Source: Nocardia concava NBRC 100430 (GTDB lineage: Bacteria > Actinomycetota > Actinomycetes > Mycobacteriales > Mycobacteriaceae). From it: a stretch of DNA of 64,000 nt. Position 1 is the first letter of the stretch; every line of letters starts with the position of its first letter. A model generated the notes under the pieces. It was given only the letters and a program-made list of their open reading frames with translations. It ran no database searches and was not told where the DNA came from. Shown here in pieces: positions 42,789 to 51,308 of the stretch. The DNA lies in assembly GCF_000308815.1 (NCBI RefSeq), contig NZ_BAFX01000132.1:1-64000 (forward strand), read 5' to 3'. Position numbers and translations under genes: made by a program.

Positions 42789-43471
42789 GCGACCGCACCG
42801 AAGCCACCGACCCCTTCACCCTCTCCGACGCCGCCGCGACCGCCCTGCTGCGCGATGTGCCCTGGCGACGCTTCGCCGTCATCGGCGACTCCACCGCCGA
42901 AGGCACCGGCGACCCGTGGCCCGGCTACGAAACCCTGCCGTGGGCAGACCGATTGGCGCGCTGGCTCGCCGCCGCGCACCCGGGCACCGACTACCTCAAC
43001 ACCGGGAAGATGGGCGCCGTCCTGGCCGACGTGCACACCCGGCAGCTGCCCGTGCTCGAGGCGTTCGCCCCGGATCTGGTCCACATCAGCTGCGGCGGCA
43101 ACGATCTGTTCCTGCGCGACGCCACCCTGGCCGACGTCGAGGCCGCCCTCGACGAGCTGTGCGCGCGGGTCGCCGCGACCGGTGCGCGCCTGTCGCTGTT
43201 CACCCTCGCCGATTCCTTCACCGGCCGCATGGCCCCGCTGCGCCCGCGCTTCGCCGAATTCGCCGAGGCCGTGCGCCGCGTCGCGCACCGCCACGACGCC
43301 ATCCTCACCGAATTCTGGGACCACCCCGCACGACTCAGAACCGATTGGCTCTCGGCCGATCTCATCCACCTCACCATGGCCGGGCACGCCGTGGTCGCCG
43401 CCGAACTCGCCAAGACCCTGGGCCGCCACACCGCCCGCGAACTTCCGCCCGAGCTGGTGCGCCGCCCCTGA
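42785..43471 (+). CDS. SGNH/GDSL hydrolase
   Basis: 228 aa from ATG 42785, overlapping the MFS stop as ATGA. Block I FAVIGDSTAEGTGDPWPGY (catalytic Ser, about residue 33), block II YLNTGKMGAVLADV (Gly), block III VHISCGGNDLFLRD (Asn) and block V LIHLTMAGHAVVA (His) are all present. Probably a cytoplasmic esterase or acylhydrolase; coupling to an efflux transporter under TetR control suggests the pair deals with the same compound. Confidence 0.92.
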   Translation: MSDRTEATDPFTLSDAAATALLRDVPWRRFAVIGDSTAEGTGDPWPGYETLPWADRLARWLAAAHPGTDYLNTGKMGAVLADVHTRQLPVLEAFAPDLVHISCGGNDLFLRDATLADVEAALDELCARVAATGARLSLFTLADSFTGRMAPLRPRFAEFAEAVRRVAHRHDAILTEFWDHPARLRTDWLSADLIHLTMAGHAVVAAELAKTLGRHTARELPPELVRRP

Positions 43472-43479
43472 AACGCCGA

Positions 43480-43517
43480 ATGCCGCACAGCGTGACCTCA
43501 GGCACACTGTGCGGCAT
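43480..43517. terminator. Bidirectional terminator
   Basis: ATGCCGCACAG (43480-43490) pairs with CTGTGCGGCAT (43507-43517); the 16-nt loop itself holds a GTG/CAC and CCT/AGG inner stem. It lies between convergent genes. Confidence 0.8.
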
Positions 43518-43567
43518 CGTCTTTCGTGAAGAAGATCCGCTATGTCGCTGTCGGGCTTATCGTCCCG

Positions 43568-43918
43568 TCACTTCCACAAGGCCGCGACCAAGACGTTCAG
43601 GATTGCCAGCCCGCCGGCCGCATCGCACATCCAGGCGACTTCCTTGCCGCGCTTGGCATCCGCACGCCCCATCTCCGCGAACGCCGCGACCAGCACCGCG
43701 ATCACCAATTTCACGATCATCTTCGCCATGTTCGGGTCCTTGCCCAGCGAATCGATCGACTCGGCCATGCCCAGCAACACCACACCGGTGATGATCTGGG
43801 TCCGCGCACCCCACACCATGAGTTCCGACACTCGCGGCCGGGAGGCGACATACCCGCCGACCACCGCCGCCATACCGAGCAGATGAGCCGTCACCACGAG
43901 GTTGTAGACGAAGGTCAT
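43568..43918 (-). CDS. Four-helix membrane protein of unknown function
   Basis: 116 aa, not recognised as a named family. Hydrophobic segments: residues about 3-24 (FVYNLVVTAHLLGMAAVVGGYVA), 35-52, 67-84 (MIVKLVIAVLVAAFAEMG) and 97-113. A conserved look (ARTQIITGVVLLGMAES; DPNMAKMIVKLVIA) suggests a real small actinobacterial membrane protein. It stands alone and is divergent from the GT9 gene; the 190-nt gap (43919-44108) shows nothing but a ribosome binding site for GT9. Confidence 0.65.
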   Translation of the reverse strand: MTFVYNLVVTAHLLGMAAVVGGYVASRPRVSELMVWGARTQIITGVVLLGMAESIDSLGKDPNMAKMIVKLVIAVLVAAFAEMGRADAKRGKEVAWMCDAAGGLAILNVLVAALWK

Positions 43919-44108
43919 GACTGCACACGGTAATCGATCACACCCCGAAAAACGACAGTCGGTAGTACAAACCGGATTTCGCGTCGTCCAGACCGGTCCC
44001 CACGGGTTTCACCCCGCTACCGGCCGGGTAGTCCTCTCCCAATGGCTCTCCGCGGTGTCCGGTGGAGAGTCTCGCGTCGTGGGCAGCGTGGCCAGCTAGG
44101 AGAATACG

Positions 44109-45098
44109 GTGGCGGTTGTACTCGTGCTGCGAGCACGCGGGCTCGGTGATCTCCTCACCGCTGTCCCCGCGTTGCGCGCGCTGCGCCGGGCCCGGCCCGA
44201 CGACCACATCGCGCTCGCCGCACCCCACCGCCTGAAACCGATCGTCGACCTCATCGCCTGCGTCGATGAGATGGTGCCCGTCAGCGATCCCGTCGGATTA
44301 CGCTGGGACGGCGAACAACCCGCGCTCGCGGTCAACCTGCACGGCGCGGGCACCGAGGGCATCGTCGAACTGGCCCGCACCCGGCCCGAACGCATCCTCA
44401 CCTACCGCAACCCGGCCTTCCCGGACCTGCCCGGCCCCGACTGGCAGCCCGAGATGCACGATGTGGACCGGTGGTGTCATCTGCTCGAATTCGACGGCAT
44501 CGCCGCCGACCGCCGCAATCTGGGCCTGGTGCCGCCGGTGGCCGTCACCAGCCACCGCAACGCGGTGGTCGTGCACCTCGGCGCGGGCGCACCCGCCCGC
44601 CGCTGGCCCCCCGACCGGTTCGCGGCCGTCGTCCGTCATCTGCTCGTCCAGGGGCGCGAAGTCGTGCTGACCGGTGACGAACCCGATCGCGAGTCCGCGC
44701 TCGGCGTCGCCGCCCGCGCGGGACTCTCACCGGCGCGAGTCCTCGCGGGTCAGCAGAATCTCATCGAACTGGCCGCCACCGTCGCCGAGTCCGATCTCGT
44801 CATCTGCGGCGACACCGGGGTCGCGCACCTGGCCACCGCCTTCGGCACCCGCACCGTGCTGCTGTTCGGCCCCAACCCGCCCAGCCGCAGCGGCCCGCCC
44901 CCGCACCTGCTCGGCCGCCACGCCGTGCTGTGGGCCGGACAGACCGGCGACCCGGACGCCGACGGCATCGACGCCGGACTGCTGAAAATCGGTGTGCCCG
45001 AAGTCATCAACGCCGTCGACAAGCAATTACGCAAACGCCCCTGGCCCGGCACCAACCTCGACCGCCGCGCCCAGCAGGCCTACCGCCGCGTCGGCTGA
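44109..45098 (+). CDS. Glycosyltransferase family 9
   Basis: 329 aa from GTG 44109, AGGAG upstream. GT9 (ADP-heptose-type, GT-B fold) signature: VLVLRARGLGDLLTAVPALRALRRARPDDHIALA (about 4-37), VVVHLGAGAPARRWPPDRFAAVVRHL, and the donor-site DLVICGDTGVAHLATAFGTRTVLLFGPNPPSRSGPP. Actinobacteria lack LPS; here it presumably modifies a cell-wall or surface glycan. No other glycan genes adjoin it. Confidence 0.9.
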   Translation: MAVVLVLRARGLGDLLTAVPALRALRRARPDDHIALAAPHRLKPIVDLIACVDEMVPVSDPVGLRWDGEQPALAVNLHGAGTEGIVELARTRPERILTYRNPAFPDLPGPDWQPEMHDVDRWCHLLEFDGIAADRRNLGLVPPVAVTSHRNAVVVHLGAGAPARRWPPDRFAAVVRHLLVQGREVVLTGDEPDRESALGVAARAGLSPARVLAGQQNLIELAATVAESDLVICGDTGVAHLATAFGTRTVLLFGPNPPSRSGPPPHLLGRHAVLWAGQTGDPDADGIDAGLLKIGVPEVINAVDKQLRKRPWPGTNLDRRAQQAYRRVG

Positions 45099-45100
45099 GC

Positions 45101-45126
45101 TTCGCCCCGCAAGCATGCGGGGCGAA
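45101..45126 (+). terminator. GT9 terminator
   Basis: TTCGCCCCGCA (45101-45111) pairs with TGCGGGGCGAA (45116-45126), loop AGCA, immediately after the stop. Confidence 0.85.
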
Positions 45127-45177
45127 ACCCCGGCTTACGGGACCCGGTCATGCCCTCGGGGGCGAGGGGGTAACGTC

Positions 45178-45197
45178 AGCCACAGCCGGACACGACC
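45178..45197 (+). repeat. 20-nt direct repeat, copy 1
   Basis: AGCCACAGCCGGACACGACC, found again exactly at 51743-51762. It lies between the GT9 terminator and the 63-aa gene. Confidence 0.55.
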
Positions 45198-45288
45198 CAC
45201 GGCCCCGCCGCGAAGGCGGGCGGGTCGGGTATCGGCCCTCGATCGCAGGCATCAGGCGTTCGGTCGGGGCTACCCGCAAGGAGCCGCC

Positions 45289-45480
45289 ATGACCGCCGCC
45301 CGCAGCAACCCCGTCGACTACCCGCCGGTCGCCTTCGCCGACGTCCGCGCCGCCGAGAAGGCCGCCCACCTCGAGCGCAACGCGCTCGCCGCCAAAACGG
45401 TCGCCGTTCATGCCCGTGACGCCGAGGAATGCAGTGCGCTGCTGGCCATGCTCGGCCTGGATCTTTCCGAATTGAAGTAA
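45289..45480 (+). CDS. Small protein, 63 aa
   Basis: Starts at ATG 45289, strongly supported by AAGGAG (45278-45283). Sequence: MTAARSNPVDYPPVAFADVR... a helical, Ala/Glu-rich middle (AEKAAHLERNALAAKTVAVHARDAEECSALLAMLGLDLSELK). Not recognised; it has the look of a conserved actinobacterial small protein, with one Cys and an acidic C-terminal DAEE...LLAMLGLD segment. Function unknown. Confidence 0.7.
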   Translation: MTAARSNPVDYPPVAFADVRAAEKAAHLERNALAAKTVAVHARDAEECSALLAMLGLDLSELK

Positions 45481-45600
45481 GGCGACGCGCCGCGAAATCC
45501 AGCCCTGATTCCACTTACGCATCGAAGTGTGACAGGATGTTGGGCGAGCACGAGTCATTGATGTGATCGCTCGGCTCACAACAAGGAGTTAAGACAAAGT

Positions 45601-45804
45601 ATGTCGCAAGGCAGTGTGAAGTGGTTTAACGGCGAAAAGGGCTTCGGATTCATCGCCCAGGACGGCGGCGGTCCGGACGTTTTCGTCCATTACTCCGAGA
45701 TCGCAGGCTCCGGCTTCAAGTCCCTCGATGAGGGCCAGCGCGTCGAGTTCGAGATCGGGCAGGGCCAGAAGGGCCCGCAGGCCCAGAACGTCCGCGCCAT
45801 CTAA
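45601..45804 (+). CDS. cspA: Cold-shock protein (CspA family)
   Basis: 67 aa. Complete CSD OB-fold: QGSVKWFNGEKGFGFIAQDGG (RNP1 KGFGFI), DVFVHYSEI (RNP2 DVFVHY), then RVEFEIGQGQKGPQAQNV. It binds single-stranded RNA and DNA as an RNA chaperone. The long leader (about 100 nt from the previous gene) with AAGGAG 12 nt upstream of ATG is usual for this family. Followed by a strong terminator. Confidence 0.96.
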   Translation: MSQGSVKWFNGEKGFGFIAQDGGGPDVFVHYSEIAGSGFKSLDEGQRVEFEIGQGQKGPQAQNVRAI

Positions 45805-45819
45805 GTCGCAGACAGCATC

Positions 45820-45845
45820 AAACCCGCGCCCTGTGGCGCGGGTTT
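45820..45845 (+). terminator. cspA terminator
   Basis: AAACCCGCGCC (45820-45830) pairs with GGCGCGGGTTT (45835-45845), loop CTGT. Confidence 0.88.
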
Positions 45846-45866
45846 CGTGCGTTTCAGGGCAGTTTT

Positions 45867-46616
45867 TCAGGACGCCGCGTCGCGTGCCCGGCGTTCGGCG
45901 CGATGCGCCAGCGCGTCGAGGATGCGCTGCCAGGCCGGAGAGGCCTCCGAAATCCGGGCCGCGACCAATCGCCTGGTTCCGGGGCGCGCCTGGCGCGCGT
46001 GCGCGATTTCCCAGGCGTCCAGTTCGTCGATGAGCCGTTCCAGGCGCGGGTCGTCCGGGTCCCAGTCGACTGCCCGGTCCGACGCGAGCATGAGGCGCAG
46101 GGTTTCGGGGTCGTCGAGTTCGGTGTTCTTTTCCCGGATTCGCTCCGGCATCGAATCCGGATCCAGGGCCCGCAGCAGGATCCACGAATCGCGTTCGAGC
46201 CGCACCCGCTGCTCACCGATGCCCATTGCGCGCATCCGGGTCAGGATCGCGACCACCGCGGGCGGCAGCACGAGACTTTCACCACCAGCCAATTCGGCGA
46301 TCCGCGCCCGGTATTCGGCAAGCTGGTCGATCCTGCGCTGGAGTTCGGCGTCGAGATCGGTGAGGGCGGCCTCGAATTCGGGCGGTTGGGCGTGCAGCAG
46401 TGCGTCGATGCGAGCGAGCGGGACACCGGCGTCGGCGAGGGTGCGGATGCGGATCAGGTCCACCGCCGCCTGCGCGCGATAGCGGCGGTAGCCCGAGGCG
46501 TCGCGCTCGGGCTCGGGCAGCAGGCCGATCTGGTGGTAGTGGCGGACGGTGCGCACGCTCACCCCGGCGGTCGCCGCGAGCTGGCCGATCGTGAGCACCG
46601 ATTCACCTTCGATCAT
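45867..46616 (-). CDS. MerR-family regulator
   Basis: 249 aa from ATG 46616 (GTG 46598 is possible). N-terminal MerR HTH: LTIGQLAATAGVSVRTVRHYHQIGLLPEPERDASGYRRYRAQAAVDLIRIRTLADAGVPLARI (about residues 8-70), then a coiled coil and a large helical C-terminal domain (about 110-249, with RLMLASDRAVDWDPDDPRLERLIDELD) of the TipA-like multidrug sort. It lies 20 bp after the alpha/beta hydrolase on the same strand, and the MerR-type dyad at 47539-47559 precedes that hydrolase, so it probably controls this pair. Confidence 0.9.
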   Translation of the reverse strand: MIEGESVLTIGQLAATAGVSVRTVRHYHQIGLLPEPERDASGYRRYRAQAAVDLIRIRTLADAGVPLARIDALLHAQPPEFEAALTDLDAELQRRIDQLAEYRARIAELAGGESLVLPPAVVAILTRMRAMGIGEQRVRLERDSWILLRALDPDSMPERIREKNTELDDPETLRLMLASDRAVDWDPDDPRLERLIDELDAWEIAHARQARPGTRRLVAARISEASPAWQRILDALAHRAERRARDAAS

Positions 46617-46636
46617 TCGACTGGGTCGCTGCCAGT

Positions 46637-47524
46637 CTATGGGCGGGCCGCGCGGTCGACGACGTCGCGGATCGCCGCGACCACGGCATCGGGGCGGTCG
46701 AAGCACAGGCGGTGGTGGAAGGTGTCGGTCAGCACGCGCTGTTCGCCGTGTGACACCGAATCCGCCAGAGCCGCATCCATTCTCGTCTTCGCCTCGTGCA
46801 GCTCGCGATGGTCCGGGTCGTCGCCGGTCACGGTCAGCGCGATCACCGGGACATCCGGGATGGCAGGTCCGGTGCGCAGTTCGGCGGCCAGCGGGATCAG
46901 GGTGCGGCGTTCGGCCACACCGGTGCGCAGCCACTCCTCGGTCAGCTTCGCCTCGAGCAGGGCCTCGCGCAGGTGGGGCGGATAGGTGGCGAGCAGCTCG
47001 GCGTGGATGTCGTGCAGGGCCGGGCGCATGCGCGCGAGCTCCTCGGGGTCGGGTCCCATGTGTTCGGTCGCGGCCAGGCTTGCCCGCGGCGGCACGAACT
47101 CGTCCCAGTCGCGGTGCAGGCCGTCGAGCCACACCAATCCCGCCACGTCGGCGGGGAACAGTTGCGTGAAGCGGTGCGCGTACAGCCCGCCCAGCGAGTG
47201 CGCCGCGAGAACGTAAGGGGCGGGGATGTTCTCGGCATCCAACAGCGCGCGCAGTTCGGTGGCGACCTCGGTGGCGGTGCGCGGCAGTGCCATCGGGTCG
47301 CTGTAGCCGGTGCCGCCGCGGTCGTAGAGCACGGCGGTGGTGAACTGCGAAACGCCTTGCTGCACACCGTAATAGTCCAGGCCGACCGCGCTCGCTCCGG
47401 GCAGGAACACCACGGCCGGGCCGCCGCGGCCCGCGCGGTTCACGAACACGCGGCGGTCGTCGATCATCTGGAATCCGCCGATCGGCGGCGTCAGGCGGGC
47501 CGGGGCGGTGCTGTCATTGCTCAT
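46637..47524 (-). CDS. Alpha/beta hydrolase
   Basis: 295 aa from ATG 47524 (MSNDSTAPARLT); an upstream frame to 47581 runs across the promoter dyad. VVFLPGASAVGLDYYGV, then YDRGGTGYSDP, and the nucleophile elbow AAHSLGGLYAHRF (Ser near residue 108). The His is near the end (DTFHHRLCFDRPD). It is first in an operon with MerR. Probably an esterase or carboxylase-type hydrolase in the MerR-dependent response; substrate not assigned. Confidence 0.85.
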   Translation of the reverse strand: MSNDSTAPARLTPPIGGFQMIDDRRVFVNRAGRGGPAVVFLPGASAVGLDYYGVQQGVSQFTTAVLYDRGGTGYSDPMALPRTATEVATELRALLDAENIPAPYVLAAHSLGGLYAHRFTQLFPADVAGLVWLDGLHRDWDEFVPPRASLAATEHMGPDPEELARMRPALHDIHAELLATYPPHLREALLEAKLTEEWLRTGVAERRTLIPLAAELRTGPAIPDVPVIALTVTGDDPDHRELHEAKTRMDAALADSVSHGEQRVLTDTFHHRLCFDRPDAVVAAIRDVVDRAARP

Positions 47525-47538
47525 GCGGCAAGCCTGCA

Positions 47539-47559
47539 ACCCTGACGTAGCGTCAGGGT
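47539..47559. promoter_or_regulatory. MerR-type operator dyad
   Basis: ACCCTGACG (47539-47547), TAG, CGTCAGGGT (47551-47559): a perfect 9+3+9 dyad, 15 bp upstream of the hydrolase. On the minus strand TTGACC (47562-47557) at its upstream edge could be a -35 element, as in MerR promoters where the dyad fills the spacer. Confidence 0.65.
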
Positions 47560-48443
47560 CAAGTATTCCGTTGTGTCGCACTGAGGATCAGCGCGGTCAT
47601 CACCAGCGCGATGCCGCCCAGCTCGGCGACCGAGGGGCGCTGGGCCAGGGCGATGGCGCCGATGACGGCTGCGGTCGCCGGGAGCAGCGCCAAGAGCAGG
47701 GCGAAGCGGGCGCGGCCGACCGTGCGCAGCACCACCTGGTCGAGGCCGTAAGGGACCGCGCTGGACAGCACGCCCACCCCGACACCCAGCAGCCAGGTGC
47801 GCGGATCGGCGAAAACGGTTGCGTCCAGCACCAATTGGCTGGTCACCAGGATCGGGGCCAGCAGCGCGGCGGCCGCGGCCATCCCGACCGCGAGCGCGTC
47901 CAGGCCCGCACCCGCATCGGCCACGCGCTTGCCCACCAGGATGTAGCCCGCCCACAGCGCCGCCGCCAGCAACGCGAAACCGACACCGAGTCCTTGCGCG
48001 TCGGAGGAGACACCGGCCAGCAGGTATACGCCCACGACAACCAGGGCCACGGCCGCGAAGTCGCGGGCGCGCCGCGAACCGAGCGTGGCCACCGCGACCG
48101 GGCCGAGGAATTCGATGGCCACCGCCGTCCCCAGCGGGATGCGCGCGATCGCCTCGTAGAAGACGATATTCATGCCCAGGGTGACCGCACCGAACCCGGT
48201 CGCCACCAGCACCGTGCGCCGCGTCCAACTCCCCCGCCAGGGCCGCCGCCACAACACCAGGGCGATTCCCGCCGCCGCCGCGCGCAGCCACGCCACCGTC
48301 GCCGGTTCCACCGTGCCGAAGAGATAGACGCCGATCGCCGCGCCCACATATTGCGAGACACCACCCGCGATGAACACCAACGGCACCGACCAACCGGGCA
48401 GACCGGCCCGGCGCTCATCCTCGACTACGACCGACGTACCCAC
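47559..48443 (-). CDS. EamA/RhtA-type DMT-family transporter
   Basis: 294 aa from GTG 48443. Ten membrane helices in two EamA halves (first: TVAWLRAAAAGIALVLW...FYEAIARIPLGTAVAIEFLGPVAVA; second: WAGYILVGKRV...YGLDQVVLRTVGRARFALLLALLPATAAVIGAIAL). RhtA relatives export amino acids (threonine/homoserine). Its stop lies at the edge of the MerR dyad, so the hydrolase promoter is inside this gene's 3' end. Probably cotranscribed with the ArsR gene upstream (30 bp). Confidence 0.85.
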   Translation of the reverse strand: MGTSVVVEDERRAGLPGWSVPLVFIAGGVSQYVGAAIGVYLFGTVEPATVAWLRAAAAGIALVLWRRPWRGSWTRRTVLVATGFGAVTLGMNIVFYEAIARIPLGTAVAIEFLGPVAVATLGSRRARDFAAVALVVVGVYLLAGVSSDAQGLGVGFALLAAALWAGYILVGKRVADAGAGLDALAVGMAAAAALLAPILVTSQLVLDATVFADPRTWLLGVGVGVLSSAVPYGLDQVVLRTVGRARFALLLALLPATAAVIGAIALAQRPSVAELGGIALVMTALILSATQRNT

Positions 48444-48473
48444 GCCGACACCGTATCTCGGCCCACCGACGCC

Positions 48474-48800
48474 TCAGGCCGGTGGCTGTTCCTCCCGGGC
48501 GGACGACAAGGCCGCGGAGTAGGCGGCCAACGCACTGGGCCAGAACTGTTCGAGATAGTCGCGGGCATCGGCCAGCCCGCGCGGATCCAGAGAATAGAGG
48601 CGCTTGTTTCCCGCGGGCCGCATCATCACCAGCCGGGCCTCGCGCAGCACCTTCAGATGCTGCGAGATAGCCGAACTGCTGACGCCGAGGGCCGTCGCGA
48701 TCTCCCCGACCGACTTCGGACCCTGCGGCAGGGATTCGAAGACAGCGCGCCGGGTGTCGTCGGCGAGCGCACTCAACACCCGAACTCCGTTAGTGACCAC
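48474..48800 (-). CDS. ArsR-family winged-helix regulator
   Basis: 108 aa from GTG 48800, whose upstream ATCTATTTAA leaves no room for a Shine-Dalgarno, so it is possibly leaderless. HTH: VGEIATALGVSSSAISQHLKVLREARLVMMRPAGNKRLYSLDPRGL (about residues 31-76). There are no Cys metal ligands, which places it with the non-metal ArsR subgroup. It starts a same-strand run with the EamA transporter, which it may regulate. Confidence 0.88.
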   Translation of the reverse strand: MVTNGVRVLSALADDTRRAVFESLPQGPKSVGEIATALGVSSSAISQHLKVLREARLVMMRPAGNKRLYSLDPRGLADARDYLEQFWPSALAAYSAALSSAREEQPPA

Positions 48801-48983
48801 TTAAATAGATTGCCCGCAGGACGATCATGGGGTCAACACACGGGCAACCCGCTTCGGCCAACGTCACCCAAGAATTACCCGCGTGTCGTTATCGCACCGT
48901 GACCTGATTCCTGGGCTTTTGTACCAATGTGACGGTCACTACTCCATTTCTGAACGGCAACTGAGACCTCGTACGTTCGATGC

Positions 48984-49667
48984 ATGCCCGTAACCGTTCC
49001 GTTATCTCGACTGCGCGGAGCCGGCCGGTACCGAACGGCCGCCACCCGCACGATGGCCGTCACCGCACTCGTCGGTGCCTCGCTGGCCGCTCTGGCCGCC
49101 GCCGACCCGCACGACGCCGTCTCCCTCGCGGGCAACCCCGTCGCGAACGCCACCGAGAGCGACGCCCCGTTCACCGCCTTCACCCCGCCCGAGGCGCAGA
49201 TGCCGCAGGTGGTGCCCCAGCAGGTGCTGGACTTCCTCAACGGCCTGCACGCCGAGCAGAACCGCCCAAAGACCATCCGGCCCTCCGACGGCCCGCTCAG
49301 CTCCGGATTCGGCATGCGCTGGGGTGCGATGCACGCCGGGATCGATTTCGCGGGTGCCTTCGGTTCCCCGATCCGCTCGGTCACCGACGGCACCGTCATC
49401 GAGGCGGGCCCGGCCTCGGGCTTCGGCCTGTGGGTGCGCGTGCTGCAGGACGACGGCACCATCGGCGTCTACGGCCACATGCAGGACATCCTGGTCCAGG
49501 TCGGCCAGCAGCTGCGCGCCGGCGACGTCCTCGCGACCGTCGGCAACCGCGGCTACTCCACCGGACCGCACCTGCACTACGAGGTGCACGCCGGTGAGGG
49601 CGCGCCCATCGACCCGCTGCCCTGGCTCGCCGGCCGCGGCATCGATGTCGGTATGCCCGTCGACTGA
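48984..49667 (+). CDS. M23 family metallopeptidase (secreted)
   Basis: 227 aa from ATG 48984. Signal sequence (about residues 1-40, TMAVTALVGASLAALAA), then the LytM/M23 domain: GFGMRWGAMHAGIDFAGAFGSPIRSVTDGTVIEAG (His and Asp as Zn ligands), LWVRVLQDDGTIGVYGHM and GPHLHYEVHAGEG (HxH motif). It cleaves peptidoglycan peptides. Two tandem hairpins follow its stop. Confidence 0.92.
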   Translation: MPVTVPLSRLRGAGRYRTAATRTMAVTALVGASLAALAAADPHDAVSLAGNPVANATESDAPFTAFTPPEAQMPQVVPQQVLDFLNGLHAEQNRPKTIRPSDGPLSSGFGMRWGAMHAGIDFAGAFGSPIRSVTDGTVIEAGPASGFGLWVRVLQDDGTIGVYGHMQDILVQVGQQLRAGDVLATVGNRGYSTGPHLHYEVHAGEGAPIDPLPWLAGRGIDVGMPVD

Positions 49668-49702
49668 GAACCCCGCAAGCTTCTCTTCCAAGATCACAGA
49701 CT

Positions 49703-49807
49703 CGCGCCGCCCGTTCCGGGCACCGATGAGGGGTGCACGGAACGGCTTGCGCGCCAATCGCGTTCGCGGTTGAAAGACACAGCCTCGGCTCATACCGCCG
49801 AGGCTGT
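49703..49807 (+). terminator. Two tandem hairpins after the M23 gene
   Basis: First, a large imperfect stem between 49703 and about 49755, with CCGTTCCG pairing CGGAACGG and GCACC pairing GGTGC around GATGAG. Second, ACAGCCTCGGC (49779-49789) pairs perfectly with GCCGAGGCTGT (49797-49807) around a 7-nt loop, followed by TCTCAT. Confidence 0.7.
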
Positions 49808-49885
49808 TCTCATACCGGGGTACTACGCGCCGACCCCACCGTCGGGGGACGTGGCATGCGGATTCCCGCTCCTAGCGTCAGCGTC

Positions 49886-50932
49886 ATGACCACGCTCGAT
49901 CGCCCCAGGCTCGCGTCGCTCACCTTGCCCGCCCCCGACCGTCCCCTGCACCGGCCGCTGCTCGTCACCACCGCCGCCATGACCGCGCTGGCCGTGTTCT
50001 CCTTGTGCGCCATGGCATTCGACGACCGCATGCTGCTGGGTGAATCCGTCTGGCTCAAACCGCTCAAGTTCGCCATCGCCTTCACCCTCTACTGCGGCAC
50101 CCTGGCCTGGCTGCTGGCGTTCCCGCACCGTGGGCAGCGGCTGACCTGGTGGATGGGCACCGTGTTCGCCGCGACGGCGGTGGTGGATGTCGGTTTCATC
50201 GTGGTGCAGGCCGCGCGCGGCACCTTCAGCCACTTCAACAATCAGCACGACGCGGTCAACACCATCGGCCAATGGGTGTTCATGACCGGTGTGCCGGGTT
50301 TGTTCCTGGCGAATCTGGTGATCGCGGTGGCCCTTTCGTGGCAGCGCGTCACCGACCGACCCACTTCGCTGGCGATCCGCGCGGGTTTGGGCATCGCGGT
50401 GTTCGGCATGGCGCTGGCCTACTCCATGGGTGGCAGCGGCAAGCAGCAGACCACCGACGCCTACGGCCACCCCGTCACCCTCGGCGCGGGCCACACCTTC
50501 ATGCACGGCCAGCCCGAGGTCCGCGACGGTGTCGAGGGCATGCCGGTGACGCACTGGTCCACTGCGGGCGGCGATATGCGGATCGCCCATTTTGCGGGCC
50601 TGCACGGCATTCAGCTGCTCATCGTCGCCGCCATCGTGCTGACGCGCCTGGCTGCGCACGTGGGCTGGTTGCGCGCCGAAGCCACCCGCACCCGGCTGAT
50701 CGGGGTGCTGGCGCTCGGCTACACCGGGCTGGTGGCGCTGCTGCTGTCGCAGGCGCTGCGCGGGCAGCCGGTGACCGCACCCGACGGTGAAACCCTCACC
50801 GCCCTCGGCCTTGTCGCCGCCGGCACCGCCGCGGGCATCGGACTGGTCTACGCCCTGAGCACCCGTGCCCGCGGCACCGCGCTCAGCGCAGCCGTTCGGC
50901 CTCACGGGTCAGCGCGACCAATGTCGCGGTGA
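49886..50932 (+). CDS. Polytopic membrane protein of unknown function
   Basis: 348 aa from ATG 49886, probably leaderless (TAGCGT -10 at 49873-49878). About eight or nine membrane helices. The region WLKPLKFAIAFTLYCGTLAW and the extended loop GGSGKQQTTDAYGHPVTLGAGHTFMHGQPEVRDGVEGMPVTHWS resemble a widespread uncharacterised actinobacterial membrane family, which I cannot name. Its last 50 nt overlap the 3' end of the convergent zinc-finger gene. Confidence 0.72.
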   Translation: MTTLDRPRLASLTLPAPDRPLHRPLLVTTAAMTALAVFSLCAMAFDDRMLLGESVWLKPLKFAIAFTLYCGTLAWLLAFPHRGQRLTWWMGTVFAATAVVDVGFIVVQAARGTFSHFNNQHDAVNTIGQWVFMTGVPGLFLANLVIAVALSWQRVTDRPTSLAIRAGLGIAVFGMALAYSMGGSGKQQTTDAYGHPVTLGAGHTFMHGQPEVRDGVEGMPVTHWSTAGGDMRIAHFAGLHGIQLLIVAAIVLTRLAAHVGWLRAEATRTRLIGVLALGYTGLVALLLSQALRGQPVTAPDGETLTALGLVAAGTAAGIGLVYALSTRARGTALSAAVRPHGSARPMSR

Positions 50933-51209
50933 GATCGGCGAGTTCGAGCATTTCGGCGCCCTCCGCGACGGCCGTGGCCACATCCTCGGCCGCGCAGCGG
51001 GCCGCGAACCACCGGTCCGACAGATCGGACACCTCCTGGGCACTGAGCACCACCGAGTCATCGGGAATGCCGGTGCCCTTCACGCTGTTTCGATGTTCGT
51101 ACGCCCGCTGGCGACAGGATTGTCGGCAGTACCGCCGGCGGCGTCCGATCTCCGATTCGGCGATCTCCCGCCCGCACCACTGGCAGCAGGACAGCACGCG
51201 TCGAGACAT
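50883..51209 (-). CDS. Zinc-finger-like protein, Rv2049c homologue
   Basis: 108 aa from ATG 51209. The N-terminal CxxC...CxxxC cluster (CQWCGREIAESEIGRRRRYCRQSC) is a short treble-clef-like zinc finger; the C-terminal half is an acidic helical segment (ALEDVATAV...LADLTATLVAL type). It is divergent from rbpA, the same position as Rv2049c beside Rv2050 in M. tuberculosis. Function unknown; the synteny suggests a link to RNA polymerase regulation. Confidence 0.8.
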   Translation of the reverse strand: MSRRVLSCCQWCGREIAESEIGRRRRYCRQSCRQRAYEHRNSVKGTGIPDDSVVLSAQEVSDLSDRWFAARCAAEDVATAVAEGAEMLELADLTATLVALTREAERLR

Positions 51210-51308
51210 GGTCCGGAACCTTAGCGCTTCCGGGCCGCGACCGGGCGTAAGGGCACGCCGCGGCACAGCGGTCGGGCGGACGAGTAGAATGGCGGGGTTC
51301 TCCTTACG

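Noticed and set aside
48810..48983. c-di-AMP (ydaO) riboswitch in front of the M23 peptidase
   Set aside because: Such switches precede some actinobacterial wall hydrolases, but I could not find the conserved motif blocks; only a short GTGACGGTCAC dyad is visible.
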